Assembly (NCBI RefSeq): GCF_023701745.1
Contig: NZ_JAJOZB010000001.1
Span: 3,168,501 to 3,232,500 of the forward strand
Length of the DNA: 64,000 nt
DNA from: Streptomyces sp. RKAG293
Lineage (GTDB): Bacteria > Actinomycetota > Actinomycetes > Streptomycetales > Streptomycetaceae
Reading direction: 5' to 3'
Under the pieces are notes generated by a model that saw only the letters and a program-made list of their open reading frames with translations, had not been told where the DNA came from and ran no database searches. Positions 48,049 to 56,333 of this stretch are shown here, piece by piece (the first letter of the stretch is position 1; every line of letters starts with the position of its first letter). Position numbers and translations under genes: made by a program.

Positions 48049-48067
48049 TTTGTGGGACACCAACAAA
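48049..48067. promoter_or_regulatory. Dyad between fasR and fabD, candidate FasR site
   Basis: TTTGTGGG and CCAACAAA form a dyad around ACA with one mismatch. It lies 68 bases before fabD and just past the fasR stop codon. It stands out as AT-rich in a GC-rich region. Confidence 0.55.
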
Positions 48068-48134
48068 TCGTCCAGCAGTTCTTCGTCCCTGTCCCCACGG
48101 GCGGTGAGACCCGCCCGCGAGAGAGAGTGTGTAC

Positions 48135-49130
48135 GTGCTCGTACTCGTCGCTCCCGGCCAGGGTGCCCAGACGCCCGGCTTCCTGACTCCTTGGCTCGAC
48201 CTTCCCGGCGTCGCCGACCGCCTTCACTGGTGGTCCGCGGTGGCGGGGCTCGACCTTGTCCACTACGGCACGAAGGCCGACGCGGACGAGATCCGCGACA
48301 CCGCCGTGGCCCAGCCACTGCTGGTGGCCGCCGGACTGGTCTCGGCCCTGTCGCTCTTCCCGCACCCGGCCGACGGCCGGCGTGCCGTCGGCGCGGTCGC
48401 CGGACACAGCGTCGGTGAGATCACCGCCGCCGCCGGTGCCGGTGTCATCACCGCGGAATCGGCGATGGCCCTTGTGCGGCAGCGCGGACTGGCCATGGCC
48501 AAGGCCGCGGCCGTCACCACCACCGGCATGTCCGCGGTGCTCGGCGGCGACCCCGAAGAGGTCCTCGCGCACCTGGAGAAGCTCGGCCTGACCCCGGCGA
48601 ACATCAACGGCGGCGGCCAGATCGTCGCCGCCGGCACCGCGGAGCAGCTGGCCGCGCTCGCCGAGGACAAGCCCGAGAAGGCCCGCGTCATCGCCCTGAA
48701 GGTGGCCGGCGCGTTCCACACCCACCACATGGCTCCCGCGGTGTCCACGCTGGAGGCCCTCGTGCCCGGTGTGACCGTGCGCGATCCGGGTACCCGATAT
48801 GTGTCGAACGCCGACGGCCAGGTCGTCGGCAGCGGCGACGAGATCGTCCGCCGGCTGGTCCAGCAGGTCTCCAACCCGGTCCGCTGGGACCTGTGCATGG
48901 AGACGTTCAAGGAACTCGGCGTCACCGCGATCATCGAGATGGCGCCGGCCGGCACGCTGGTCGGCCTGGCCAAGCGGGCCCTGCCGGGCGTCAAGACGCT
49001 CGCCCTGAAGACCCCGGACGACATCGACGCGGCTCGCGCGATCGTCGCCGAGCACGGCGACCCGGACGCCATCGGCGCGTCCCTGCCGCTCACCCTTTCC
49101 GCGGCCGAAGAGGAGTCACCCCAGACATGA
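48135..49130 (+). CDS. fabD: Malonyl-CoA:ACP transacylase
   Basis: A 331-residue enzyme that moves malonyl from CoA to ACP. The active Ser is in VAGHSVGEITAAAGAG, with Arg in VRQRGLAMAKAA and His in FHTHHMAPA. The GTG at 48135 gives the family start VLVLVAPGQGAQTPGF; GAGAGAG lies eight bases upstream. Two further in-phase or nearby GTG codons precede it. It is first in the fab operon, with its stop codon overlapping the fabH start. Confidence 0.96.
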   Translation: MLVLVAPGQGAQTPGFLTPWLDLPGVADRLHWWSAVAGLDLVHYGTKADADEIRDTAVAQPLLVAAGLVSALSLFPHPADGRRAVGAVAGHSVGEITAAAGAGVITAESAMALVRQRGLAMAKAAAVTTTGMSAVLGGDPEEVLAHLEKLGLTPANINGGGQIVAAGTAEQLAALAEDKPEKARVIALKVAGAFHTHHMAPAVSTLEALVPGVTVRDPGTRYVSNADGQVVGSGDEIVRRLVQQVSNPVRWDLCMETFKELGVTAIIEMAPAGTLVGLAKRALPGVKTLALKTPDDIDAARAIVAEHGDPDAIGASLPLTLSAAEEESPQT

Positions 49131-50140
49131 CGGCGAAGATCCAGCCCAGCCAGGGTGCCCCGTACGCGCGGATTCGCGGGGTCGGCGGCTACCGGCCGAC
49201 CCGGGTGGTCCCCAACGAGGTGATCCTGGAGACGATCGACTCCAGCGACGAGTGGATCCGCTCCCGCTCCGGCATCTCCACGCGCCACTGGGCGAACGAG
49301 TCGGAGACCGTCGCCGAGATGTCGATCGAGGCCTCGGGCAAGGCGCTCGCCGACGCGGGTCTGTCGGCCGAGGACATCGGCGCGGTGATCGTCGCCACCG
49401 TCTCGCACTTCAAGCAGACGCCGGCGATCGCGACCGAGATCGCGTTCCGGCTCGGCGCGGGCAAGGCCGCCGCGTTCGACATCTCCGCGGCCTGCGCCGG
49501 CTTCGCCTACGGGCTGACCCTCGCCAAGGGCATGGTCACCGACGGCAGCGCCAAGAACGTGCTGGTGATCGGGGTCGAGCGGCTGAGCGACCTGACCGAC
49601 CTGACCGACCGGGCGACCGCCTTCCTCTTCGGCGACGGCGCCGGCGCGGTCGTGGTCGGCCCGTCCGACGTGCCCGCCATCGGCCCCTCCGTCTGGGGCT
49701 CGGAGGGCGACAAGTCCGAGGTGATCGCCCAGACCGACTCGTGGGAGGTCTTCCGCGCCGGCGGCCAGCCGGAGTCGGGGAAGTTCCCGGCGCTGCGCCA
49801 GGAGGGCCAGACGGTCTTCCGCTGGGCGGTCTTCGAGATGGCCAAGGTGGCCCAGCAGGCGCTGGACGCCGCCGGGATCACCGCGGACCAGCTCGACGTC
49901 TTCATCCCGCACCAGGCGAACATGCGCATCATCGACTCGATGATCAAGGCACTGAAGCTGCCGGAACACGTCGCGATCGCCCGCGACATCGAGACCACCG
50001 GCAACACCTCGTCGGCCTCCATCCCGCTGGCGATGGAGCGGCTGCTGGCCACCGGCCAGGCCAAGAGCGGCGACACCGCCCTGCTCATCGGCTTCGGGGC
50101 GGGTCTCGTGTACGCCGCAACTGTGGTTACTCTCCCCTAG
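49127..50140 (+). CDS. fabH: 3-oxoacyl-ACP synthase III
   Basis: A 337-residue condensing enzyme that starts fatty-acid chains from acyl-CoA and malonyl-ACP. Catalytic Cys123 is in ISAACAGFAYG; His is in FIPHQANMRIID and Asn in TTGNTSSAS. The ATG overlaps the fabD stop codon, with GAGGAG upstream. In Streptomyces FabH accepts branched starters and so sets the branched fatty-acid pattern. Confidence 0.97.
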   Translation: MTAKIQPSQGAPYARIRGVGGYRPTRVVPNEVILETIDSSDEWIRSRSGISTRHWANESETVAEMSIEASGKALADAGLSAEDIGAVIVATVSHFKQTPAIATEIAFRLGAGKAAAFDISAACAGFAYGLTLAKGMVTDGSAKNVLVIGVERLSDLTDLTDRATAFLFGDGAGAVVVGPSDVPAIGPSVWGSEGDKSEVIAQTDSWEVFRAGGQPESGKFPALRQEGQTVFRWAVFEMAKVAQQALDAAGITADQLDVFIPHQANMRIIDSMIKALKLPEHVAIARDIETTGNTSSASIPLAMERLLATGQAKSGDTALLIGFGAGLVYAATVVTLP

Positions 50141-50208
50141 TCACAACCCCTTCGCGGCGCCGCAGTCCCGCACGCCGCACTCCCCCGCAACACATAAGGA
50201 GCGCCGTA

Positions 50209-50457
50209 ATGGCCGCCACCCAGGCAGAGATCCTCGAAGGCCTCGCCGAGATCGTCAACGAGATCGCCGGCATCCCGGTCGAGGACGTCCAGACGGAGAA
50301 GTCCTTCACCGACGACCTGGACGTCGACTCCCTGTCCATGGTCGAGGTCGTCGTGGCCGCTGAAGAGCGTTTCGAGACCAAGATCCCGGACGACGCCGTC
50401 AAGGACCTCAAGACCGTCGGCGACGCCGTCGACTACATCCTCAAGAACCAGGCCTGA
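50209..50457 (+). CDS. acpP: Acyl carrier protein of fatty-acid synthesis
   Basis: An 82-residue acidic helical protein. Phosphopantetheine attaches at Ser41 in DLDVDSLSMVE. AAGGAG lies six bases before the ATG. It is the third gene of the fab operon, 68 bases after fabH and 60 bases before fabF, with its own strong ribosome-binding site, in line with the high ACP amount needed. Confidence 0.98.
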   Translation: MAATQAEILEGLAEIVNEIAGIPVEDVQTEKSFTDDLDVDSLSMVEVVVAAEERFETKIPDDAVKDLKTVGDAVDYILKNQA

Positions 50458-50517
50458 CACACCCCCTGGGACGACGCGTCTGTCGCCCGCCCTTCTAAAC
50501 GTGGAGAGACAATTCCT

Positions 50518-51780
50518 GTGAACTCGACCAATCGCACCGTGGTCGTCACCGGTATCGGCGCAACCACACCGCTGGGTGGCGACAGCGCGTCGACCTGGGA
50601 AGGCCTGGTCGCCGGACGTTCCGGTATCAGCGCCCTGGAGCAGGACTGGGCAGCCGAGCTGCCGGTCCGCATCGCCGGTCAGATCGCCGTCGAACCGTCG
50701 GAGATCCTGCCGCGCCCGCTGCTCCGCAAGCTGGACCGCTCGGCGCAGTTCGCGCTGATCGCGGCTCGCGAGGCGTGGGCCGACGCGGGCTTCACCGGCA
50801 AGGCCGGCGAGGACTCCTCGATCGACCCTGACCGGCTCGGCACCGTCGTCGCCTCCGGCATCGGCGGCGTCACGACGCTGCTGGGCCAGTACGACGTGCT
50901 CAAGGAGCAGGGCGTCCGCAAGGTCTCCCCGCACACCGTTCCGATGCTCATGCCGAACAGCCCGTCCGCCAACGTCGGCCTCGAGGTCAACGCGCGGGCC
51001 GGCGTTCACTCGTTGGTGAGCGCGTGCGCCTCCGGCGCGGAAGCGGTCGGCTATGCCATCGAGATGATCCGCACCGGCCGCGCCGACGTGGTCGTCGCGG
51101 GCGGCACCGAGGCGGCCATCCACCCGCTGCCGATCGTCGCCTTCGCCAACATGATGGCGATGTCGAAGAACAACGACGACCCGCACGGCGCTTCGCGCCC
51201 GTACGACAAGGGCCGTGACGGCTTCGTCCTCGGTGAGGGCGCGGGCGTCATCGTCCTGGAGTCGGCCGAGCACGCCGCGCAGCGCGGTGCCAAGGTCTAC
51301 TGCGAGGCGCTGGGCCAGGGCCTGTCCGCGGACAGCCACCACATCGCCCAGCCCGAGCCGACCGGCCGCGGCATCTCCGCCGCGCTGGAGCACCTGATCG
51401 CCTCCACCGGTCTGGACACCTCCGAGATCGTGCACCTGAACGCGCACGCCACCTCGACCCCGCAGGGTGACGTCGCGGAGGTCAAGGCGCTCGGCAAGGT
51501 GCTGGGCCACGAGCTGGACCACATCGCGATCTCCGCCACCAAGTCGATGACCGGGCACCTGCTCGGCGGCGCCGGCGGCATCGAGTCCGTCGCCACCGTG
51601 CTCGCGCTCCACAACCGCCTCGCCCCGCCGACGATCAACATCGTCGACCTGGACGACGAGGTCGACGCGAAGCTGGTCTCCACCAAGGCGAAGCCGCTGC
51701 CGGAGGGCCCGATCATCGCCCTCAACAACTCGTTCGGCTTCGGCGGTCACAACGTCGTCCTGGCGTTCCGCACCGTCTGA
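50518..51780 (+). CDS. fabF: 3-oxoacyl-ACP synthase II
   Basis: A 420-residue chain-elongating KAS. Catalytic Cys170 is in VSACASGAEA, with His in LNAHATSTPQGD and His in SMTGHLLGGAGG. The GTG at 50518 follows GGAGAG. It is the last gene of the operon and ends at a strong hairpin. Confidence 0.97.
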   Translation: MNSTNRTVVVTGIGATTPLGGDSASTWEGLVAGRSGISALEQDWAAELPVRIAGQIAVEPSEILPRPLLRKLDRSAQFALIAAREAWADAGFTGKAGEDSSIDPDRLGTVVASGIGGVTTLLGQYDVLKEQGVRKVSPHTVPMLMPNSPSANVGLEVNARAGVHSLVSACASGAEAVGYAIEMIRTGRADVVVAGGTEAAIHPLPIVAFANMMAMSKNNDDPHGASRPYDKGRDGFVLGEGAGVIVLESAEHAAQRGAKVYCEALGQGLSADSHHIAQPEPTGRGISAALEHLIASTGLDTSEIVHLNAHATSTPQGDVAEVKALGKVLGHELDHIAISATKSMTGHLLGGAGGIESVATVLALHNRLAPPTINIVDLDDEVDAKLVSTKAKPLPEGPIIALNNSFGFGGHNVVLAFRTV

Positions 51781-51795
51781 CGGCCACAGCGCCGC

Positions 51796-51838
51796 AACGG
51801 CCTGTTCCCCCGGTCCACCGACCGGGGAACAGGCCGTT
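51796..51838. terminator. Bidirectional terminator of the fab operon
   Basis: AACGGCCTGTTCCCC plus GGT (51796-51814, one bulged C) pairs with ACCGGGGAACAGGCCGTT (51821-51838). Confidence 0.9.
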
Positions 51839-51873
51839 CTCGCGTCCGGCGGCTGCTCACGGGCAGGCGACGA

Positions 51874-52827
51874 CTACGGGCAGGCCACGACCTGAGCGGC
51901 CCAGGACAGGCCGCCGCCGAAGCCGAGCAGCAGCACCGGGGCGCCCCGCGGGATCGTGCGGTCCTCGACGAGCTTGGAGAGCGCCAGCGGGATCGAGGCG
52001 GCGGACGTGTTGCCGGAGACCGTGACGTCGCGGGCCACGACGGCCTGCGGGGCGTCCAGTTGGCGCACCAGCGAGTCGATGATCCGCAGGTTCGCCTGGT
52101 GGGTGACGATGCCGCCCAGGCCCGCGGGGGTGAGACCGGCGCGGCGGCAGGCCTCGACGGCGACGGGCGCCAACTCGGTGGTGGCCCAGCGGAAGACCGT
52201 CTGGCCGTTCTGCCGGAAGCGCGGCTGCCAGTCGTCCTGGAGGCGGACGGCGTCCCCGCGGGCGGGGTCGGAGCCCCAGACGACGGGACCGATGCCGGCG
52301 TCCCCGCCCTCCTGGGCGCTGACGACCGCCGCGCCCGCGCCGTCGCCGAGGAGGACGCAGGTGGTGCGGTCGGTCCAGTCCGTGAGGTCGGACATCTTCT
52401 CGGCGCCGATGACGAGCGCGTGCCGCGCGGCCCCTGCGCGCAGTGAGTGGTCCGCGGTGGCGAGGGCGGTGACGAAGCCCGTGCAGGCGTTGTTGAGGTC
52501 GTATGCGACGGCCGACGGTATGCCCAGCCGGCCCGCGGTCTGAGCGGCGACGGTGGGGCAGCGGTCGATCGCGCTGGATGTGGCCACGATGACCAGCCCG
52601 ATCTCGGCGGGGTCGAGCCCGGCGGCGGCGAGCGCCTTGCCGCCGGCCGCGGCGGCCAGGTCGGTGACCGACTCCTGGCGGGCGATGTGGCGGGTCGCGA
52701 TTCCGGTGCGCTGCCGGATCCACTCGTCGCTGGTGTCGACGAGGCCGGCGAGGTCGTCGTTGGTGAGGACCTCACCCGGCTGGTAGTGGCCCATGGCGGC
52801 GATACGGCTTCCCGGTGCTTCCCACAT
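51874..52827 (-). CDS. Second 3-oxoacyl-ACP synthase III-like enzyme
   Basis: A 317-residue KAS III paralogue with the full triad: Cys115 in NNACTGFV, His243 in VTHQANLRII and Asn273 in VSGNTSAAS. It has GAGGAG before the ATG. It is not in the fab operon: it has its own control region and a divergent TetR gene. The segment around the acyl pocket (DWTDRTTCVLLGDGAGAAVVS) differs from FabH, so the primer may differ. No polyketide genes are near. It could make an alternative starter, act in quinolone-like synthesis, or remodel fatty acids under stress. Confidence 0.9.
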   Translation of the reverse strand: MWEAPGSRIAAMGHYQPGEVLTNDDLAGLVDTSDEWIRQRTGIATRHIARQESVTDLAAAAGGKALAAAGLDPAEIGLVIVATSSAIDRCPTVAAQTAGRLGIPSAVAYDLNNACTGFVTALATADHSLRAGAARHALVIGAEKMSDLTDWTDRTTCVLLGDGAGAAVVSAQEGGDAGIGPVVWGSDPARGDAVRLQDDWQPRFRQNGQTVFRWATTELAPVAVEACRRAGLTPAGLGGIVTHQANLRIIDSLVRQLDAPQAVVARDVTVSGNTSAASIPLALSKLVEDRTIPRGAPVLLLGFGGGLSWAAQVVACP

Positions 52828-52840
52828 GGCTGACTCCTCG

Positions 52841-52883
52841 GCTCGGTGCTGGTTGCTCGGTGCTGGCTGCTCGGTGTTCGGCT
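52841..52883. repeat. Three 14-base tandem repeats in the KAS III leader
   Basis: GCTCGGTGCTGGTT, GCTCGGTGCTGGCT and GCTCGGTGTTCGGCT lie head to tail just upstream of the second KAS III gene. Confidence 0.8.
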
Positions 52884-52903
52884 GTCGTGCCGAGCAATAT
52901 AGC

Positions 52904-52919
52904 GTCCGACCGGTCGGAC
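52904..52919. promoter_or_regulatory. Perfect palindrome, TetR operator candidate
   Basis: GTCCGACCGGTCGGAC is a perfect 16-base palindrome, extended by AG/CT after one mismatch (52901-52922). It lies between the divergent KAS III and TetR genes, just upstream of the TetR promoter region. Confidence 0.85.
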
Positions 52920-52954
52920 TCTAAAGGGCCCCCGGTGACCGATACGATGGGTCC

Positions 52955-53575
52955 ATGAGTCCCAGGAAGTCGGCCGCCGAGGCGCACCGCACCCGTGAGC
53001 GCATCGTCGAGCGCAGCGTCGCGGTGGCCTCGGTCGACGGTCTCGACGGGCTGACGATCGGCCGCCTCGCCCTCGACCTCGGCATCAGCAAGTCGGGCCT
53101 GCTGGGCCACTTCGGCACCAAGGAGGCCCTGCAGCTCGCGGCCCTGCGCCGGGCGTCCGAGGTGTTCTCCCGGGCGGTCTGGGAACCGGCCTCGGGCACC
53201 GAACCGGGGCTGGCCAGGCTGCGCGCGCTGTGCGAGGCGTGGACGACGTATCTGCACCGCGAACGCGCGACGTTCCCCGGCGGCTGTCTCTTCACGACCT
53301 CCGCCGTGGAGTTCGACGCCCGGCTGCCGGGACCGGTGCGGGACGCCGTGGTGAAACTCCATCAGACGTGGCGGCACCGGCTGCTGGCCGACATCCGGCA
53401 CGCGGTGACGGCGGGCGAACTGCCGGCCGGCTCCGACCCCGAGCAGCTGGTCTTCGAACTGACCGGGATCTTCTTCAGCCTCAACCACATGGTCCAGCTC
53501 TTCGGCGACACGACCGCCCCCGACCGCGCCCGCCGCGCGGTCGCGCGACTGCTGGGCGGACCCGCCGCGAACTGA
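52955..53575 (+). CDS. TetR-family regulator beside the second KAS III
   Basis: A 206-residue regulator. The helix-turn-helix is LTIGRLALDLGISKSGLLGHFGTKEALQ; the C-terminal ligand domain fits the TetR_C_6 type (TTSAVEFDARLPGPVRDAVVKLH). TACGAT lies six bases before the ATG and there is no ribosome-binding site. The palindrome at 52904-52919 in the shared promoter region is its probable operator, so it likely represses itself and the KAS III gene, with a fatty-acyl ligand as a reasonable guess. Confidence 0.9.
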   Translation: MSPRKSAAEAHRTRERIVERSVAVASVDGLDGLTIGRLALDLGISKSGLLGHFGTKEALQLAALRRASEVFSRAVWEPASGTEPGLARLRALCEAWTTYLHRERATFPGGCLFTTSAVEFDARLPGPVRDAVVKLHQTWRHRLLADIRHAVTAGELPAGSDPEQLVFELTGIFFSLNHMVQLFGDTTAPDRARRAVARLLGGPAAN

Positions 53576-53590
53576 GCCGGATGCCGACCC

Positions 53591-53645
53591 AGGGTCTGCC
53601 GTCTGGATCCCTGTGGCGTCCACGGAGATCCAGACGACGGACCCT
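53591..53645. repeat. Short hairpin repeat related to the MITE-like element (copy B)
   Basis: AGGGTCTGCCGTCTGGATCC (53591-53610) and the next 6 bases pair with 53620-53645 with a few mismatches over a CGT loop. Both arms match the terminal repeats of the 166-bp element at 32083-32248. Its right edge overlaps the stop codon of the next gene. Confidence 0.8.
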
Positions 53646-54519
53646 ACGTGTCGAAGCTCGCGAAGTACGAGGCCGCCATGTCCTCGCCGCCGTGCCCCTG
53701 GCCGGCCGCGCGGCTGAAGCGCTCCGCGCCCGCGGCGGCCACGTCCAGCTGGACGCCGTGCGCCTCGCCCGCGGCGACGATGAGCCGGGCGTCCTTCAGC
53801 GCGCCGTCGACCGTGAAGTTCGGTGCGAAGTCGCCGCTGAGCATCGCCTCGGCCTTCAGACGCAGATAGGGCAGGTCGAGCGGGCCGCCGTCGAGCGCCT
53901 CGAAGAAGTTCCGGGGGTCCACGTCCAGGCCCTTGGCCAGGGCCATCGCCTCGGCCGCGCCGTTGGTGACCGCCAGCACCCAGCTGTTGAGAACCAGCTT
54001 GAGGCTGCTGGCCGTTCCCTTCCCGCCGTCGTCGCCCAGCCACAGGACCTTGCGCCCGACCGCGTCGAAGACCCGGCCCGCCACCGGCCGGGCGGCCTCC
54101 GGGCCGGCCGCCAGCACCGTCAACCGACCCGCTTCCGCGGCCGACCGGGTGCCGAGCACGGGCGCGTCGACGAAGTGCGCGCCGCGCTCGCGGGCCAGGG
54201 CCGCCAGCGGCGCCAGCGCGTCGGGCCCGACGGTGCACATCTGGGCCCACACCACGCCCTCGCGCAGCCCGGGGGACGCCTCCCGCATCGTCCGCAGCAC
54301 GGACGGGCCGTCGAGCAGCATGGTGACGACGGCGTCCGCGCCGCGGACCGCCTCGACCGGGTCGCCGGTGATGTGCACTCCGGCGGCGGCCAGCGGCTCG
54401 GCCCGCGCGAGGGTGCGGTTCCAGGCGCGCACTTCGAGCCCGGCGGCGGCGAGATTGCGCGCCATGCCCGCGCCCATGAGGCCGGTGCCGAGCACCGCTA
54501 CGGAAAGTGTGTCGTCCAT
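53644..54519 (-). CDS. NAD(P)-dependent beta-hydroxyacid dehydrogenase
   Basis: A 291-residue enzyme of the 3-hydroxyisobutyrate dehydrogenase family. The dinucleotide motif is VAVLGTGLMGAGMARNLAAAG; the substrate motif DAPVLGTRSAAEAGRLTVLAAG and the catalytic Lys in ASSLKLVLNSW follow. TAACGT lies six bases before the ATG with no ribosome-binding site. The substrate, a small hydroxyacid or imine, is unknown. The TAG stop lies on the edge of the hairpin repeat. Confidence 0.9.
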   Translation of the reverse strand: MDDTLSVAVLGTGLMGAGMARNLAAAGLEVRAWNRTLARAEPLAAAGVHITGDPVEAVRGADAVVTMLLDGPSVLRTMREASPGLREGVVWAQMCTVGPDALAPLAALARERGAHFVDAPVLGTRSAAEAGRLTVLAAGPEAARPVAGRVFDAVGRKVLWLGDDGGKGTASSLKLVLNSWVLAVTNGAAEAMALAKGLDVDPRNFFEALDGGPLDLPYLRLKAEAMLSGDFAPNFTVDGALKDARLIVAAGEAHGVQLDVAAAGAERFSRAAGQGHGGEDMAASYFASFDT

Positions 54520-54582
54520 ACCGGCACGTTAGACCCCGCGACGGAACCTACGGCAGCGGGACCGGCGGAACGTGAGGGTTCG

Positions 54583-55077
54583 TCACACGACCTGGTGCAG
54601 CCAGCGCACCGGTGCGCCCTCGCCCGCGTACCGGAACGGCTCGAGCTCGTCGTCCCACGGTTTGCCGAGCAGCCTGGCGACCTCGGTCTCCAGATCCGCC
54701 TCACCCGTGCGGGCCCGCTGGAGCGCGGCGCGGAGCCGGTCCTCGGGGATGAGGATGTCGCCGTGCATGCCCGTGACGGCGTGGAAGATGCCGAGTTCGG
54801 GGGTGCAGCTGTATCTCTCCCCTTCGGCGGCCGGGCAGGGTTCGGCCGTGACTTCGAAGCGCAGCAGGTGCCAGCCGCGCAGGGCGGACGCCAGCTTCGA
54901 GGCCGTACCGGGCTCCCCCTGCCAGGAGAACTCGGCCCGCCAGGTGCCCGGTGAGACGGGCTGGCGGATCCAGTCGAGGCTTACGCGCACGCCGAGGACG
55001 CCCGCGACGGCCCATTCGACGTGCGGGCACAGCGCGCGCGGTGCGGAGTGAACGTACAGAACTCCACGTGTCGTCAC
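54583..55077 (-). CDS. DUF3145 protein
   Basis: A 164-residue protein conserved in actinobacteria: GVLYVHSAPRALCPHVEWAVAGVLG, WRAEFSWQGEPGTASKLASALRGW, and ELGIFHAVTGMHGDILIPEDRLR. It is often found near the fab genes, as here. GGAGG lies before the GTG at 55077. It has no known function. Confidence 0.9.
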   Translation of the reverse strand: MTTRGVLYVHSAPRALCPHVEWAVAGVLGVRVSLDWIRQPVSPGTWRAEFSWQGEPGTASKLASALRGWHLLRFEVTAEPCPAAEGERYSCTPELGIFHAVTGMHGDILIPEDRLRAALQRARTGEADLETEVARLLGKPWDDELEPFRYAGEGAPVRWLHQVV

Positions 55078-55336
55078 CGGTACCTCCAGTGTGGGACGAG
55101 GTTCGCCTTCCCCAGCGGCCTCACGCCCGAACCGGCTGCTTCCGGGGCAACATTAGATATTCTGCACCATTGATAACAAACAGGACAAGAGTGAACTTCT
55201 GCCAACTGGGCTTCGGTAAACCTCCCACCGGTTCTCCTGGGTTGTCAGGGAAAAGCTACCGTGCGGCGTCTCCAGAGGAGTGACGTACCGTCGGGCTCGG
55301 ACCAGATGTCACCCACTCGTCGGAGGGGATCACCGG

Positions 55337-56218
55337 ATGCGACCGTTCCTGCGAGGTTTCCTGGCCACTGCCGCCGCCTCCCTGTTGCTGGCCGGATGCT
55401 CCGGCGGGGGACCCGCACCGCACGAGAAACCGGCCGTACCGGTCAGCCGCAAACCTGTTCCCCGGCCCACCCCCACGTGGAACGCGCACCCCGCGTCGAT
55501 CGCCGCGCTGGGCGATTCCATCACCCGTGGCTTCGACGCCTGTTCCCTGCTGGCGGACTGCCCGGAGGTCTCCTGGGTCACCGGCACCCGCAGCCAAGTG
55601 GACAGCATCGCGGGCCGGGTGCTGAGCGCCACCGGTATCGCCGCCAACAGCTGGAACCTCGCCAGGAGCGGCGCCCGGATGTCGGATCTGCCGGACCAGG
55701 CGGTGGCCGCCGCCGCGAAGAAGCCGTCGCTGGTGACGGTGCTGATGGGCTCCAACGACGCCTGCCGGGACTCCGCCGACGACATGACACCGGTGGCCGA
55801 CTTCCGCGCCGACTTCACCCGGGCGATGACCGGGCTGCACAGCGCCCTGCCGAAGTCCCAGGTGTTCGTGGCGAGCATCCCCGACCTCAAGCGGCTGTGG
55901 GAGGTGGGCAAGGAGAACCCGCTCGGCAAGCAGATCTGGAAGCTCGGCATCTGCCCCTCGATGCTGCGCGACGCGGACTCGGTGAGCGAGAGCGCGCAGA
56001 CCCGGCGGGACGCGGTCCGGGCGCGGGTGGTGGCGTACAACCGGGTCCTCAAGGAGGTCTGCGCGAAGTACGAGCACTGCCGCTACGACGGCGGAGCGGT
56101 CTTCGACTACCGCTTCACGTCGGACGAGTTGAGCAGCTGGGACTGGTTCCACCCCAACGCCCAGGGACAGGCGCAGCTCGCCCGGATCCTCTACACGGCG
56201 GCCTTCGCGAAACCGTGA
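55337..56218 (+). CDS. SGNH/GDSL-hydrolase lipoprotein
   Basis: A 293-residue lipoprotein (lipobox LLAGC, Cys21). The hydrolase blocks are GDSITRG with Ser61, GSND, and DWFHPN near the C-terminus. An Asp/His pair and several Cys residues suggest a disulfide-stabilised esterase on the outer face of the membrane. GGAGGGG lies before the ATG at 55337. Substrate is unknown; lipase or wall-glycan deacetylase activity is possible. Confidence 0.88.
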   Translation: MRPFLRGFLATAAASLLLAGCSGGGPAPHEKPAVPVSRKPVPRPTPTWNAHPASIAALGDSITRGFDACSLLADCPEVSWVTGTRSQVDSIAGRVLSATGIAANSWNLARSGARMSDLPDQAVAAAAKKPSLVTVLMGSNDACRDSADDMTPVADFRADFTRAMTGLHSALPKSQVFVASIPDLKRLWEVGKENPLGKQIWKLGICPSMLRDADSVSESAQTRRDAVRARVVAYNRVLKEVCAKYEHCRYDGGAVFDYRFTSDELSSWDWFHPNAQGQAQLARILYTAAFAKP

Positions 56219-56220
56219 GA

Positions 56221-56257
56221 AGGGCCGTGCGGAAGGCCGTGCGGGAGGCCGTGAAAG
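56221..56257. repeat. Three-copy 12-base tandem repeat
   Basis: Units of the form AGGCCGTGCGGG follow each other just past the stop codon of the SGNH gene. The first has an extra base and the last has changed to AGGCCGTGAAAG. Confidence 0.7.
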
Positions 56258-56333
56258 AGCCACCCCGGAACCCTTCAACTCCCCTCTTCCTTGCGGACAG
56301 AAGCTGACCGCATGGGTCCGTAACGTACTGCTC

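Noticed and set aside
51874..52827. The second KAS III as part of a polyketide or other secondary-metabolite cluster.
   Set aside because: No other biosynthetic genes are adjacent. Neighbours are regulators, a dehydrogenase and DUF3145.
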